DNA of 64,000 bases, taken from NCBI GenBank assembly GCA_947259095.1, contig CAMYLA010000013.1, positions 106,117 to 170,116 of the forward strand, written 5' to 3'. Both the position numbers and the translations under genes were made by a program. The notes beneath the pieces are model-generated. The model did no database searches, was not told the origin of the DNA, and saw only the letters and a program-made list of their open reading frames with translations. Source of the DNA: an uncultured Acidimicrobiaceae bacterium. GTDB taxonomy: Bacteria > Actinomycetota > Acidimicrobiia > Acidimicrobiales > SZUA-35. Positions 27,806-36,895 of this stretch are shown piece after piece. Every line of letters begins with the position of its first letter. Positions within the stretch are counted from its first letter, which is position 1.

Positions 27806-29056
27806 ATGGCAATCGACTTCACTCTCACACCGGAACTGGAACTGATCCGCGACCGGGTCCGGCGGTTCATCACCGAGGTGGTCATCCCCGAGGAGACGAG
27901 GGTCGACGATGCCGGACTGGCCGAGACCGACCGCAAGGCGTACGGGGCGGCCCTGGTCGGACTCCGCAAGCAGGCCTTCGCCGAGGGATTGTGGTTGCCC
28001 CACATGCCGGCCGAGTGGGGCGGGATGGGGCTCGGCCACGTGGAGTTGGCGATGGTCCAGGCCGAGGCCGCGAAGTCGCGCATCGGCCCCTGGGTCCTCA
28101 ACTGCCAGGCGCCGGACGAGGGCAATATGCACACACTGCTCCACTGGGCCACCGAGGAGCAGGCCGACAAGTACCTGAAGCCACTGTGCGACGGCACCGC
28201 CTGGTCCTGCTTTGCCATGACCGAGCCGGAGGTGGCCGGTTCCGACCCGACCCTGATCAGGACCAACGCCTACGCCGACGGCGAGGAGTGGGTGATCAAC
28301 GGTCACAAGTGGTTCATCTCCAACGCCCACCGGGCCAATTTCGCCATCCTGATCGCCAGAACCGAGGACGACCCCGACCTCCCGCAGGCGGCGAACACCG
28401 CGTTCATCGTCGATCTCCCGGCCCAGGGCTGGAACGAGGTCCGCCAGATAGAGACGATGCACGGTGGCACCGGCCACTCCGAGATCGTGATCGAGGATCT
28501 CCGGGTCCATCGGTCGCAGATGCTGGGCGGGCGAGGTCAGGGCCACCTGCTGGGCCAGTACCGGCTGGGCCCGGCGAGGCTGGCCCACTGCATGCGGTGG
28601 ATCGCCCAGGCCGAGATGGCGCTGGACATGATGGTCGACCGCTCACTCGACCGCTACAGCCACGGTTCGGTCCTGGCCGAGAAGCAGGGTATCCAGTGGT
28701 TGATCGCAGACTCGACCATGGAGCTGTACCAGTCGAAGCTGATGGTGCTCCATGCGGCATCGAAGATCGACGCCGCCCGAACCGATGATCGCGTGGACTT
28801 CAAGTCGGAGGTGTCGATGGCGAAGCACTTCGTGGCCAACGCGCTCAACCGCATCATCGATCGCAGCATCCAGGTCCATGGGGCGCTCGGCTACTCCACC
28901 GATACACCGCTGGCCCACATGTACCAGCACGCCCGATGGGCCCGCTTCGCCGACGGGGCCGATGAGGTCCACCAGATGCGGATCGCCCAGCGGACGATCG
29001 CCGCCTACAAGGACAACGGCTCGACCAGAACCGCCACCGGCGACCTCCCGATCTGA
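27806..29056 (+). CDS. Acyl-CoA dehydrogenase
   Basis: 416 residues, full length. Flavoprotein of the acyl-CoA dehydrogenase family: MTEPEVAGSDPT (the flavin/substrate motif), GHKWFISNAHRANFAILIART, and the C-terminal QVHGALGYSTDTPLAHMYQHAR region that contacts FAD. It should catalyse alpha,beta-dehydrogenation of an acyl-CoA; chain length cannot be told. Gene stands alone; the ATG at 27806 is the first start in frame with the domain. Confidence 0.93.
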   Translation: MAIDFTLTPELELIRDRVRRFITEVVIPEETRVDDAGLAETDRKAYGAALVGLRKQAFAEGLWLPHMPAEWGGMGLGHVELAMVQAEAAKSRIGPWVLNCQAPDEGNMHTLLHWATEEQADKYLKPLCDGTAWSCFAMTEPEVAGSDPTLIRTNAYADGEEWVINGHKWFISNAHRANFAILIARTEDDPDLPQAANTAFIVDLPAQGWNEVRQIETMHGGTGHSEIVIEDLRVHRSQMLGGRGQGHLLGQYRLGPARLAHCMRWIAQAEMALDMMVDRSLDRYSHGSVLAEKQGIQWLIADSTMELYQSKLMVLHAASKIDAARTDDRVDFKSEVSMAKHFVANALNRIIDRSIQVHGALGYSTDTPLAHMYQHARWARFADGADEVHQMRIAQRTIAAYKDNGSTRTATGDLPI

Positions 29057-29121
29057 CCTCCCGAGCTCCCACGCTCCCGATCTGACACGACGATGCCGGC
29101 CCGGCGGTGCGAACGCAGAGC

Positions 29122-29769
29122 TCAGCGCTCGGCCTGGAGCTCGTCGAGGAAGCGGCTGACCGCCAGTGCGTTGTGGGCCCGCCACAGGTCGACGACGTCG
29201 GACACGACCGGCTCGCCGGATTGTGGGCCCCGCTCCTCGGCCGATGACGGCACGACACCGGCACCGGCACCGACCGTGGCCCCGGTCCCCGGGCGCTCGA
29301 TCAACCGGGCGATGGTCTCGTCCAACGACGCCCGCTGGGCGTCCACCAGTTGTCGATCGCTGCGATCACGACGTTGCAGGAGGCGCAGCTTGACCAGGAA
29401 CTCCACCCGCAGGTCCCGGACGTGGTCGACCGGGGTCGACAACCATCCTTCGGCTGCGGCCGAGCCGGCGTTTGTCGGCCGGTAGACGGTTCTGGCCGGC
29501 CCCGAATCACCGGGCTCGGTGTGCAGCGGTGTCGCCAGGCCGGCCTCGACCAGCCGATCGAGGGCCCGGTAGACCAGCGGCCGACGGACCGTCACGATCC
29601 GACCGAGGTCGCTGTCGGCGGTGAGGTCCTTGGACAGGGCGAAGCCGTGGGCCGGCGCTTCGATCAGCAGGGCGAGCACCACCCATTCGGTGAGGGATCG
29701 AACGACCGGCCGCTCCTGGGCCGGATCCGAAGTGGCGTTGTGCCGTGGCGGCCTCGATTGTCGGCCCAT
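29122..29769 (-). CDS. PadR-family transcriptional regulator
   Basis: 215 residues. Winged-helix domain at about 23-105 (SLTEWVVLALLIEAPAHGFAL, then VRRPLVYRALDRLVEAGLATP, then RTVYRPTNAG, the wing), followed by a helical C-terminal part for dimerisation (LRVEFLVKLRLLQRRDR). A TACACT -10 box ends eight bases before the ATG, suggesting a leaderless or near-leaderless transcript, and an inverted repeat covers the expected -35 region. It is divergent from modABC and could regulate that operon or itself. Confidence 0.85.
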   Translation of the reverse strand: MGRQSRPPRHNATSDPAQERPVVRSLTEWVVLALLIEAPAHGFALSKDLTADSDLGRIVTVRRPLVYRALDRLVEAGLATPLHTEPGDSGPARTVYRPTNAGSAAAEGWLSTPVDHVRDLRVEFLVKLRLLQRRDRSDRQLVDAQRASLDETIARLIERPGTGATVGAGAGVVPSSAEERGPQSGEPVVSDVVDLWRAHNALAVSRFLDELQAER

Positions 29770-29776
29770 CGTGGGG

Positions 29777-29816
29777 AGTGTACCCTCGGTGACCGCAGTA
29801 GTCTCATCGTGACTAC
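29777..29816 (-). promoter_or_regulatory. Candidate padR promoter and operator
   Basis: Minus-strand -10 TACACT (29782-29777) eight bases before the padR ATG. An inverted repeat, GTAGTC-N7-GACTAC (29798-29816), overlaps the -35 position. Location and symmetry fit autoregulation by the PadR dimer. The sequence differs from the ATGT-N8-ACAT operator known for some PadR proteins. Confidence 0.45.
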
Positions 29817-29931
29817 TCAGGTGGACGGGGTCCGATCCCGTCGAGCGGCGAGATCCTCAGCGCCGCTCGGCCCGGGCTCGGCGCCGCAGCCAGGAGACCA
29901 GGACGGCCATGACCAGCGCCACAACCAGCCC

Positions 29932-30822
29932 ATGACCGCGGATCGGCGGTTCACGGTCGCCGCCGCGGCGGCCCGGTCGGCCCCACCCCGATCGGGGCCG
30001 CCCGCTCTGGCCCGGCTGATGCTGGTGGCGGTGCTGGCACCGATTGCGGTCGCAGCCTGTGCCGGCTCGTCCGATGACAGGCAAACGGAGGTGGTCAGCG
30101 TGTTCGCCGCCGCCTCGCTGACCGATGCGTTCGCGGCGGCGGAAGCAGCATATGAGGCGGCCAATCCCGGGGTCGACGTGAAGCTCAACCTCGGGGGCAG
30201 TTCGTCGCTGCGGGCACAGATCCTGTCGGGAGCGCCGGCCGACGTCTTTGCATCGGCCAGCGTCGCGATCATGGCCGAGGTGATCGAAGCAGGCGAGGCC
30301 GAGGGTCGACCGCAGACCTTCGCCACGAACCGGCTGCAGCTCGCAGTGCCGAAGGGGAACCCGGCCGGTGTGGCCGACCTGGCCGACCTGGCCGACCCCG
30401 ACCTGTTCGTCGGGCTCTGCGCCTCCGAGGTACCCTGCGGGGCGCTGGCCGATCAGCTCCTCGCCGCAGCCGGGATCGAGCCGTCGATCGACAGTCGGGA
30501 GCCCGACGTCCGGGCCCTCGCCACCAAGATCGCCGCCGGTGAACTGGATGCCGGCCTCGTCTATCGAACCGACGTCCTGGCCCTGGAGGACACGGTCGAC
30601 GGCGTCGACCTATCCAACACGGTCGACGGCGCCGACCCATCCAACACGGTCGACGGCGTCGACCCATCGGACACGGTTCCGGGTGGGCCGGGATCGACCG
30701 GCTATCCGATCGTGGTGCTGGCCGGAGCCGACAATCCCGGCGGCGGCGGGGGATTCGTGTCGTTCGTGCTGTCGGCGGAGGGCCGCCGGATCATGGCCGA
30801 CCATGGCTTCGGGCCACCATGA
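29932..30822 (+). CDS. modA: Molybdate-binding protein of ModABC
   Basis: 296 residues from the ATG at 29932. A basic N-terminus and hydrophobic core (LARLMLVAVLAPIAVAAC) form a lipoprotein signal. The ModA body is clear: VFAAASLTDAFAAAEAAYE, LGGSSSLRAQILSGAPADVFASAS, then a VYRTDVLAL segment. Captures molybdate or tungstate outside the membrane. Between VYRTDVLAL and the final domain three 9-residue repeats (NTVDG-DPS) are inserted. The stop overlaps modB by four bases (ATGA). Confidence 0.93.
   Translation: MTADRRFTVAAAAARSAPPRSGPPALARLMLVAVLAPIAVAACAGSSDDRQTEVVSVFAAASLTDAFAAAEAAYEAANPGVDVKLNLGGSSSLRAQILSGAPADVFASASVAIMAEVIEAGEAEGRPQTFATNRLQLAVPKGNPAGVADLADLADPDLFVGLCASEVPCGALADQLLAAAGIEPSIDSREPDVRALATKIAAGELDAGLVYRTDVLALEDTVDGVDLSNTVDGADPSNTVDGVDPSDTVPGGPGSTGYPIVVLAGADNPGGGGGFVSFVLSAEGRRIMADHGFGPP
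30592..30672. repeat. 27-bp tandem repeat, three copies, within modA
   Basis: Units at 30592-30618, 30619-30645 and 30646-30672, more than 90% alike by eye, each encoding NTVDG(V/A)DPS-type nonapeptides. They lie in a surface loop of the second ModA lobe where relatives have only a short link. Confidence 0.88.
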
Positions 30823-31613
30823 GCCGCCGACCGCGACAACGGCCACCGGCGCTGCTGGTGATCCCGGCGGTGATCGGGGCCACACTGTTCGTGCTGCCGC
30901 TGGTCGGCCTGATCGGGCGGGCCCCGATCGCCGACCTCCCGGCGCTCGTTACCGACGAGGTGGTGGTCGATGCCCTCCAGCTGTCACTGATCACGTCGAT
31001 CGCCGCCACCGTTGCGGCCACGGTCCTCGGTGTCCCGCTGGCCTGGATGCTGAGCCGCACGGACTTCCGGGGCAAACAACTGCTCCGAGCGCTGGTGACC
31101 CTGCCCATGGTGCTGCCGCCGGTGGTCGGCGGTGCGGCGCTGCTGTTCGCCGTCGGCAGGCGAGGACTCCTGGGCCGGCCCCTGTACGACGCCACCGGGC
31201 TGGTGTTGCCGTTCTCCATCGCCGGGGTGATCCTGGCCAACACCTTCGTTGCCATGCCATTCCTGGTGGTCACGGTCGAAGGGGCGTTCGCCGGGATCGA
31301 CCGCCGCTACGAGGCGGCGGCCGCCACGCTGGGGGCCGGACCGCTCACCGTGTTCCGCCGGGTGACCCTGCCGATGATCGCCCCGTCGCTGCGAGCCGGG
31401 ATGGTGCTGGCCTGGGCCAGGGCTCTTGGCGAATTCGGTGCGACCATCACCTTCGCCGGCAACCTCCAGGGCCGGACCCAAACCCTGCCCCTGGCGGTGT
31501 TCGTGGCCCTCGAGTCCGACCGGGACACCGCCATCGCCATCAGCCTGGTGCTCGTCGTGGTGTCGTTGACGGTGCTGGTCACCCTGCGGGACCGTTGGTG
31601 GTCAGCACCGTGA
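30819..31613 (+). CDS. modB: Molybdate ABC transporter permease
   Basis: 264 residues, five or six helices. Cytoplasmic EAA loop EAAAATLGAGPLTVFRRVTLP is the ModB signature for contact with ModC; ALGEFGATITFAGN near the C-terminus is also typical of molybdate permeases. Overlaps modA by four bases and modC by four bases (GTGA), so the three are translationally coupled. Confidence 0.95.
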   Translation: MSRRPRQRPPALLVIPAVIGATLFVLPLVGLIGRAPIADLPALVTDEVVVDALQLSLITSIAATVAATVLGVPLAWMLSRTDFRGKQLLRALVTLPMVLPPVVGGAALLFAVGRRGLLGRPLYDATGLVLPFSIAGVILANTFVAMPFLVVTVEGAFAGIDRRYEAAAATLGAGPLTVFRRVTLPMIAPSLRAGMVLAWARALGEFGATITFAGNLQGRTQTLPLAVFVALESDRDTAIAISLVLVVVSLTVLVTLRDRWWSAP

Positions 31614-32725
31614 CCGTCGATCGAGGGCCCGCCGCCGGTCCGCCGGTCGGGCCCGGTGCGGCCGAAGCCAGCCTCCAGGCCCGGATCCAGGTCACGCGGG
31701 ATGGTGGCTTCGAGCTCGACCTGGAGCTGGAGGTGGAGCCCGGGACCACCCTCGCGCTGCTGGGACCGAACGGCGCCGGTAAATCGACGACCGTGGAGAC
31801 GCTGGCCGGGACGATGGCCATCGAACAGGGCCGCATCACCCTCGGCGACCGGGTCCTCGACGAACCGGCGACCGGCCGTTTTGTCCCGCCCGAGCAACGG
31901 AGGATCGGGGTGGTGTTCCAGCAGTACCTCCTGTTCGATCACCTGTCGGTGCTCGACAACGTTGCCTTCGGGCCGATGTCCAGGGGTGTCAAGCGGCAGC
32001 AGGCCAGGCAGGGGGCGGCCGGTTGGTTGGACCGTCTCGATCTCGGCGGGCTCGAGAATCGCCGACCCCCTGCATTGTCGGGCGGGCAGGCCCAACGGGT
32101 GGCCGTGGCCAGAGCCCTGGCCTCGGAACCGGCGTTGCTGTTGCTGGACGAACCGCTGGCGGCGCTGGACGTCGCCACCCGAACCACCCTGCGGCGGGTG
32201 CTTCGCCGGCACCTGCGGGAGTTCACCGGACCCCGGCTGCTGATCACCCACGAACCGGTCGAGGCCTTCGTGATGGCCGACTTCATCCTGGTGTTGGAGC
32301 ACGGTCGAGTGTCCCAGCGAGGCACGGTCCCGGAGATCCGGCGTCATCCCGCAACCCCCTATGTGGCGGCCCTGGCCGGCACCAATTTCCTGACCGGCAT
32401 CAACGATCGGGGGGCGATCCTGGTCGACGGTTCCAACTTCGAGCTCCGGACCTCGGGAACCCAGGGTGGGCCGGTCCAGGTGGTCATCGATCCCCGGGCC
32501 ATCTCGCTGTACCGGCACCGGCCCGACGGCAGCCCCCGCAACACCTGGCCGACGACGATCGACTGGATCGAGCCGCTGGGCGAGACGACCCGGGTCCGCC
32601 TCGGCGGCCCGCTGCCGGTCATGGCCGACATCACACCATCGGCTGCGGCGTCGCTCGAGCTCCGACCGGGCGATGCGATCTGGGCGGTGGTGAAGGCCAC
32701 CGAGGTCTCGGTCCGGCCGGGCTGA
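31610..32725 (+). CDS. modC: Molybdate ABC transporter ATPase
   Basis: 371 residues from the GTG at 31610, which overlaps the modB stop. Walker A GPNGAGKST, Q-loop FQQYLLFDHL, signature LSGGQAQR, Walker B LLLLDEPLAALD, H-loop ITHEPVEA. The C-terminal 100 residues form the TOBE/MOP-like oxyanion-binding domain (VVIDPRAISLYR, then WIEPLGETTRVRLGG). Powers molybdate import; the xanthine dehydrogenase encoded at 51597 is an obvious consumer of the molybdenum cofactor. Confidence 0.94.
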   Translation: MTVDRGPAAGPPVGPGAAEASLQARIQVTRDGGFELDLELEVEPGTTLALLGPNGAGKSTTVETLAGTMAIEQGRITLGDRVLDEPATGRFVPPEQRRIGVVFQQYLLFDHLSVLDNVAFGPMSRGVKRQQARQGAAGWLDRLDLGGLENRRPPALSGGQAQRVAVARALASEPALLLLDEPLAALDVATRTTLRRVLRRHLREFTGPRLLITHEPVEAFVMADFILVLEHGRVSQRGTVPEIRRHPATPYVAALAGTNFLTGINDRGAILVDGSNFELRTSGTQGGPVQVVIDPRAISLYRHRPDGSPRNTWPTTIDWIEPLGETTRVRLGGPLPVMADITPSAAASLELRPGDAIWAVVKATEVSVRPG

Positions 32726-32738
32726 CCGCTGCGGTCAG
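32722..32738. terminator. 17-bp palindrome spanning convergent stop codons
   Basis: CTGACCGC-T-GCGGTCAG is a perfect inverted repeat that contains both the modC stop (32723-32725) and the stop of the converging MFS gene (32735-32737). A short hairpin here could serve as a compact bidirectional terminator or mRNA 3' end, though the one-base centre means the real loop would be larger and the stem shorter. Confidence 0.45.
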
Positions 32739-33934
32739 GTGGCCGTCGGTCGCAGCGGCAGCAGGGCAGCGAAGCTGACCAGACCGAACCCCATGGCCAC
32801 CAGGATGGTCGACGAGTAGCCGAAGCGGTCGATCAACGCCCCGGCCGCCGGCGGACCGATCAGGCCGCCGACCCCCGCTGCGGTGTAGAGGGCACCGAGC
32901 ACGCCACCGAGGCCGACCGGGCCAAAGAAGTCGGCCGCCACCGCCGGCGCCAGGGCGATGAAACCGCCGTAGGCCACGCCGAGCACGACGGCGAACACCA
33001 CCAGCATGGCGTAGTTGGTCCCCGCCGCCAGCCACAGCAGGAAGCTGAGGGCGATCACCAGGAACGAACCCTGATAGAGCCGCAGCGGTGTGAGCACTGC
33101 GGCCACCGCCCCGAGGCCGAGGCGGCCGATGACCGAGGTGAAGCCGATCGTGCCGACCAGCAGGCCCGCCGATCCGGTGATGCCCTTCTCGCCGATGTAG
33201 TCGTCGAGGAACACAAACGGGATGAACAGCGAGAACGCCACCAGCGCGGTGGAGGTGTAGAGCAGCCCGAAGGTCCGGGACCCGCCGATGACCTGCCGGA
33301 GCGGGACCACCGCCACCGGGCCGCCGGGACCGGCCGGTCGTCTGGCCCCGATCGAGGCGAGGCTCAGCAGGATGGCCGCCGCCACGGCCATGAAAACATA
33401 GGTCTGCCGCCATCCGTGACGCTCGATCAGCTCCTCGGTCAGCGGCGCCGCCACCAGTGTGCCGACGCCGATCCCGGCCACCGATGCCCCCAACGCGGCG
33501 CTGCGGCGGCGTTCGAACCACAGCCCGACCGTCGCCACCATCGGCACATAGGCGCAGGCCACCCCGATCCCGACGCCGAGGCCGTAGGTGAGATAGCCGA
33601 GCCACAGGCTCTGGACGCGGGACGTGATCAGCAGGCCGATCACCAGGCAGGCCGTACCGAACAGCAGGACCGGCCGGGGCCCGATCCGGTCGGCCACCCG
33701 ACCGGTGACCACGCCCAGGGCGAAGTACAGGAAGGTGGTGATGGAGAAGAACAGGGCGATGGCGCTGCGGGCGCTGCCGAACTCGTCGGCCATGGAGCCG
33801 AAGAACGAACCGAAGCTGTAGGCGATGCCGAAGACGGTGAAGGTGGCGACGAAGGTTGCGGCAACGACCACCCACCCGGCCGCCGAATCGATGTAGGCCG
33901 GCCGGGAGTCGTTCACCAGCGTTTCCTGCGACAC
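32735..33934 (-). CDS. MFS transporter, monocarboxylate/oxalate-formate type
   Basis: 399 residues, twelve hydrophobic helices. Opening helix GWVVVAATFVATFTVFGIAYSFG and the loop GRVADRIGPRPVLLFG match the oxalate:formate antiporter and monocarboxylate porter group. The second-half motif is weaker. Substrate presumably an organic anion. Convergent with modC, sharing a palindrome at the stop codons. Confidence 0.87.
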   Translation of the reverse strand: MSQETLVNDSRPAYIDSAAGWVVVAATFVATFTVFGIAYSFGSFFGSMADEFGSARSAIALFFSITTFLYFALGVVTGRVADRIGPRPVLLFGTACLVIGLLITSRVQSLWLGYLTYGLGVGIGVACAYVPMVATVGLWFERRRSAALGASVAGIGVGTLVAAPLTEELIERHGWRQTYVFMAVAAAILLSLASIGARRPAGPGGPVAVVPLRQVIGGSRTFGLLYTSTALVAFSLFIPFVFLDDYIGEKGITGSAGLLVGTIGFTSVIGRLGLGAVAAVLTPLRLYQGSFLVIALSFLLWLAAGTNYAMLVVFAVVLGVAYGGFIALAPAVAADFFGPVGLGGVLGALYTAAGVGGLIGPPAAGALIDRFGYSSTILVAMGFGLVSFAALLPLRPTAT

Positions 33935-34004
33935 GCGGCCAACCTAGACGCAGCCGCACCATGGGGAAAGCCCGGCCGGTGTGCTGCCGGTTGGCGGTCG
34001 GCGT

Positions 34005-34961
34005 TCAGTCGATGAAGGCCCGGTCGGCGATCACCCCCGCCGGGTCGACCAGCAGGACGGTCTCACCGTTGTTCGACCACACCGGGAACCTCTCACCGAG
34101 GTGGAGGTCGGTGTCCGACGACAGGCCGGACCCGGTCCGGATGGTCAAGGTGCGTCCGGGTCGGAGGGCACCGGTCAACGGGAACCGGTTGCTGGTGGTG
34201 TGGTCACGGATGACCCAACCGGCGAGGTCGATGGTCGACTCCGACCGGTTGACGATGCTGACCCACTCGTCGGTGAGACGCTCGCCATCGGGCCCCGGTG
34301 GATCGATCTGCCACTCCCCCAGCACCGGTCCGGGTTTGGCCGCCTGTCCACACTGCGGACCCCACATGCCGCGGCCCTCGGCTGCGGCCTGCTTCATGCG
34401 ATCCCGGCCGCTGCGATCCTCGAACCCGGCGGCCCGATCCCCATCGTCACCGGTGGCCAGCGCCCAACCCCGGTTGATCATCTCCGGGCCGACCGGCATG
34501 CCATCGACAATCACCGAGGCCAGCCGCCGGCCGAATCGATCGGTCCGATCGCCGACCAGTGTCAGCGGACCGTCGCCGAGCAACCCGTCCAGGGTGTCCT
34601 TCGCCGCCTCGCCGTTGCAGGTTCTGGTGTCAGGGCCACCCTCGGCTGACGGCCCGAACAATTCCGGGGCGTTGATGGCGAGCAGTCGGACGTCTACGAT
34701 CTCGCCGTCGATGTCGACCTCGATCGAGTCGCCGTCGACGACCCGCACCAGCGACGCCGTGGTCACCGTCGTCACCGGTTCGTCGCCGGCTCCCCGGTCA
34801 CCTCCGGCCTCCGGTGGCGCTGGCAGCGAACAGCCCGCCAGGGTCGAGGTGGCGACGATGGCTGCGGTGGCCGCAGTCGCCACGAGCACACCGACGGCGC
34901 GGCTCGGGGTCGCACCCGAGGTCGATACCATCGACGGCGATGGCGATCGGCGGCCGAGCAT
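34005..34961 (-). CDS. Thermonuclease (SNase) lipoprotein with lamin-tail-like domain
   Basis: 318 residues (ATG at 34931 possible). Signal with lipobox STLAGC, then an SNase domain: VVDGDSIEVDIDG, VRLLAINAPE (catalytic Arg and Ca-binding residues) and DRFGRRLASVIVDG (second catalytic Arg). From about 220 on, TDEWVSIVNRSESTIDLAGW begins a lamin-tail domain (LTD), an immunoglobulin-like fold often joined to secreted nucleases. Probably a surface nuclease releasing nucleotides from extracellular DNA. The SNase and LTD parts are complete. Confidence 0.88.
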   Translation of the reverse strand: MLGRRSPSPSMVSTSGATPSRAVGVLVATAATAAIVATSTLAGCSLPAPPEAGGDRGAGDEPVTTVTTASLVRVVDGDSIEVDIDGEIVDVRLLAINAPELFGPSAEGGPDTRTCNGEAAKDTLDGLLGDGPLTLVGDRTDRFGRRLASVIVDGMPVGPEMINRGWALATGDDGDRAAGFEDRSGRDRMKQAAAEGRGMWGPQCGQAAKPGPVLGEWQIDPPGPDGERLTDEWVSIVNRSESTIDLAGWVIRDHTTSNRFPLTGALRPGRTLTIRTGSGLSSDTDLHLGERFPVWSNNGETVLLVDPAGVIADRAFID

Positions 34962-35009
34962 CGGGTGATCCTAGTGGGTGGAGACACCGGTGGCGGTGGC
35001 GTCCGGCGC

Positions 35010-35066
35010 GGTGGTCGGCCCGGTGGTCGGCCCGGTGGTCGGCCCGGTGGTCGGCCCGGTGGTCCG
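35010..35066. repeat. 12-bp tandem repeat upstream of an MFS gene
   Basis: About 4.75 copies of ggtggtcggccc. It lies in the spacer between the divergent nuclease and MFS genes. One frame would read VVGP repeats in front of the MFS protein, but the likely starts of that protein (35113 or 35122) are downstream. Confidence 0.85.
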
Positions 35067-35112
35067 ATTGTTGAGCGGCTCACTGCGGGCCCTGCCCGGG
35101 CGATGGCGGACC

Positions 35113-36363
35113 ATGTCCAGGATGAACACTTCCGCTGACGGCTCGGTTGGCCGGCGACGGTCGATGTCGGAACGGGAGATGGTGGCGTTCCTGGCCACCA
35201 TCTCGGCCACCACCGCCCTCGGGATCGATCTGATCATCCCCGCATTCGGCCAGGTTCGTCAGGCCTACGGCCTTCCCGCCGACTCGACCCAGGTTGCGTT
35301 GACGGTCACCGTGTACTTCCTGGGACTGTCGCTGGCCCAATTGCTCTACGGGCCGCTGGCCGATCGGTTCGGCCGAAAGCCAGTGCTGTTGGCGAGCCTG
35401 GGCCTGTACGGGGCGGCGGCGGTGGCGGCGGCACTGGCCCCCGGCCTGGCTTTGCTGTTGGTCGCCCGCCTGTTGTGGGGCATCGGCGCAGCCGGCCCCC
35501 GGGTCCTGCTCCTGGCCATCGCTCGAGACGTCTACCGTGGCGACACCCTGGCCCGGGTGCTGTCACTGGCGGCGGCCATGTTCATGATCGTGCCGGCCAT
35601 CGCCCCCCTGGTGGGCCAGGCCATTCTCACCGCAGGGAGCTGGCGGCTGGTCTTCGCCGCACCGCTGGTGCCGGCGCTGGCCCTGATGGTGTGGACGGTC
35701 CGCCGGCTGGACGAGACGCTCGAGCCGGCCGCTCGAAGGCCGCTGACCCTGGCCAGAACCGGTGCCGGGTTCAAGGCGGTGGCCACCGACCGGGTGGCCC
35801 TCGGCTACTCGCTGGCGCTGCTGTTCGATTTTGCATCCTTCGCTTCCTTCCTGGCGTCGTCGGAGCTGCTCTTCGATCGGGTCTACGGACGATCGAGCCA
35901 GTTCCCACTGCTGTTCGGCTTGATGAGCGCAGTGATGGGGGCCACCGCCTTCGCCGGGTCCCGGGCGGTGGGCCGGTTCGGGGCCAGGAACCTGATCCGG
36001 TCCCTGTTCAAGGTCAATCTGGTCAGCGCCGCGGTGCTGTTCGTGGTGTCGATCGCCGCCGACGGCGGCCCGAACTTCTGGTTGTGGTTCGGCCTTTTGA
36101 CCATCGGCAACTCGTTGCGAGCGGTGGTCAACCCGCTGGCTGGATCGGAGGCGATGCAGTCGATGGGCGAGCTGGCGGGCACCGCGGCGGCGGTGATGGG
36201 CACGATCAGCATGGGCGGCGGGGCATTGCTGGCCGGGATCACCGATCGATTCATCGACGACTCGGTCACGCCGCTGTCGGCGGCGTACCTGATCTACGGG
36301 GCGCTGGAGTTCGTGGCCATCCTGTGGGCCGGTGGGTTCCGGCGAACCCGACCACCGCCGTGA
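35113..36363 (+). CDS. MFS transporter, Bcr/CflA drug-resistance type
   Basis: 416 residues from the ATG at 35113 (35122 also possible). First helix with SATTALGIDLIIPAF replaces the family's D-YLPA motif; QVALTVTVYFLGLSLAQLLYGPLADRFGRKPVLL is the strongly conserved Bcr/CflA loop 2-3 region (read in parts). Twelve helices overall. These proteins export drugs or metabolites such as cysteine or sulphonamides. Longer starts would pull in the noncoding 12-bp repeat. Confidence 0.88.
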   Translation: MSRMNTSADGSVGRRRSMSEREMVAFLATISATTALGIDLIIPAFGQVRQAYGLPADSTQVALTVTVYFLGLSLAQLLYGPLADRFGRKPVLLASLGLYGAAAVAAALAPGLALLLVARLLWGIGAAGPRVLLLAIARDVYRGDTLARVLSLAAAMFMIVPAIAPLVGQAILTAGSWRLVFAAPLVPALALMVWTVRRLDETLEPAARRPLTLARTGAGFKAVATDRVALGYSLALLFDFASFASFLASSELLFDRVYGRSSQFPLLFGLMSAVMGATAFAGSRAVGRFGARNLIRSLFKVNLVSAAVLFVVSIAADGGPNFWLWFGLLTIGNSLRAVVNPLAGSEAMQSMGELAGTAAAVMGTISMGGGALLAGITDRFIDDSVTPLSAAYLIYGALEFVAILWAGGFRRTRPPP

Positions 36364-36367
36364 GGTG

Positions 36368-36895
36368 TCAGTCGCCGATCCAGGTCCCGAGGCCGCCCAG
36401 GTCACCGACCAGCACGATCACCAGCGCCGCCAATCCGGCAACGGCCACGATCGGTGGCTGCACCGGGATCCGGGGACGACCGGCCAGAGATGCGACCAGG
36501 GCGAGGATCGGCACCGCCAGCACAACGACGAACGAGGCCAGCATGGCCAACACCGTGATCGTGTTGTGGAGCCCGAGGTCCTTGGGGTCAGGTTGATTAC
36601 GGGTCGGCCACCGGCCGTCGGCCAGCCGGACCCGAACCGCCATCGACAACAGCAGCCCCAGGGCGGCCACCGGGACCAGGCTCAGTCCCCACAGGACCAC
36701 CCCCAGCACCGACCACCGGCGAAGCTCGGGCGACCGCTCACCGGCGGAGGCGGCGAACAGCGCTTCGAAGTCGGCATCGGAGGCGGTGACCTCGATCCGA
36801 TCGGGGGTCCGGTGGGACGAGCCGCGACCGTGATCGGTCCGACCACCGGGCACGGAGGCCGAGACTGGATCGATCCGGGGGTCAACGGCCATCAC
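36368..36895 (-). CDS. Hypothetical membrane protein, three helices
   Basis: 175 residues. A charged N-terminal third (RIEVTASDADFEALFAASAG) precedes helices at about 62-86 (VLGVVLWGLSLVPVAALGLLL), 111-133 and 147-165. No recognised family. It overlaps the upstream MFS gene by 14 bases and converges with the Bcr/CflA gene. Confidence 0.65.
   Translation of the reverse strand: MMAVDPRIDPVSASVPGGRTDHGRGSSHRTPDRIEVTASDADFEALFAASAGERSPELRRWSVLGVVLWGLSLVPVAALGLLLSMAVRVRLADGRWPTRNQPDPKDLGLHNTITVLAMLASFVVVLAVPILALVASLAGRPRIPVQPPIVAVAGLAALVIVLVGDLGGLGTWIGD

Noticed and set aside
29045..29086. 13-base direct repeat (ctcccgatctgac) around the acyl-CoA dehydrogenase stop codon
   Set aside because: A small duplication in a GC-rich spacer with no sign of a mobile element or attachment site.
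34978..35112. VVGP-repeat N-terminus of the Bcr/CflA transporter
   Set aside because: The 12-bp repeat is open in frame, but the family normally begins near 35113-35170 and the leader has no signal or domain character.
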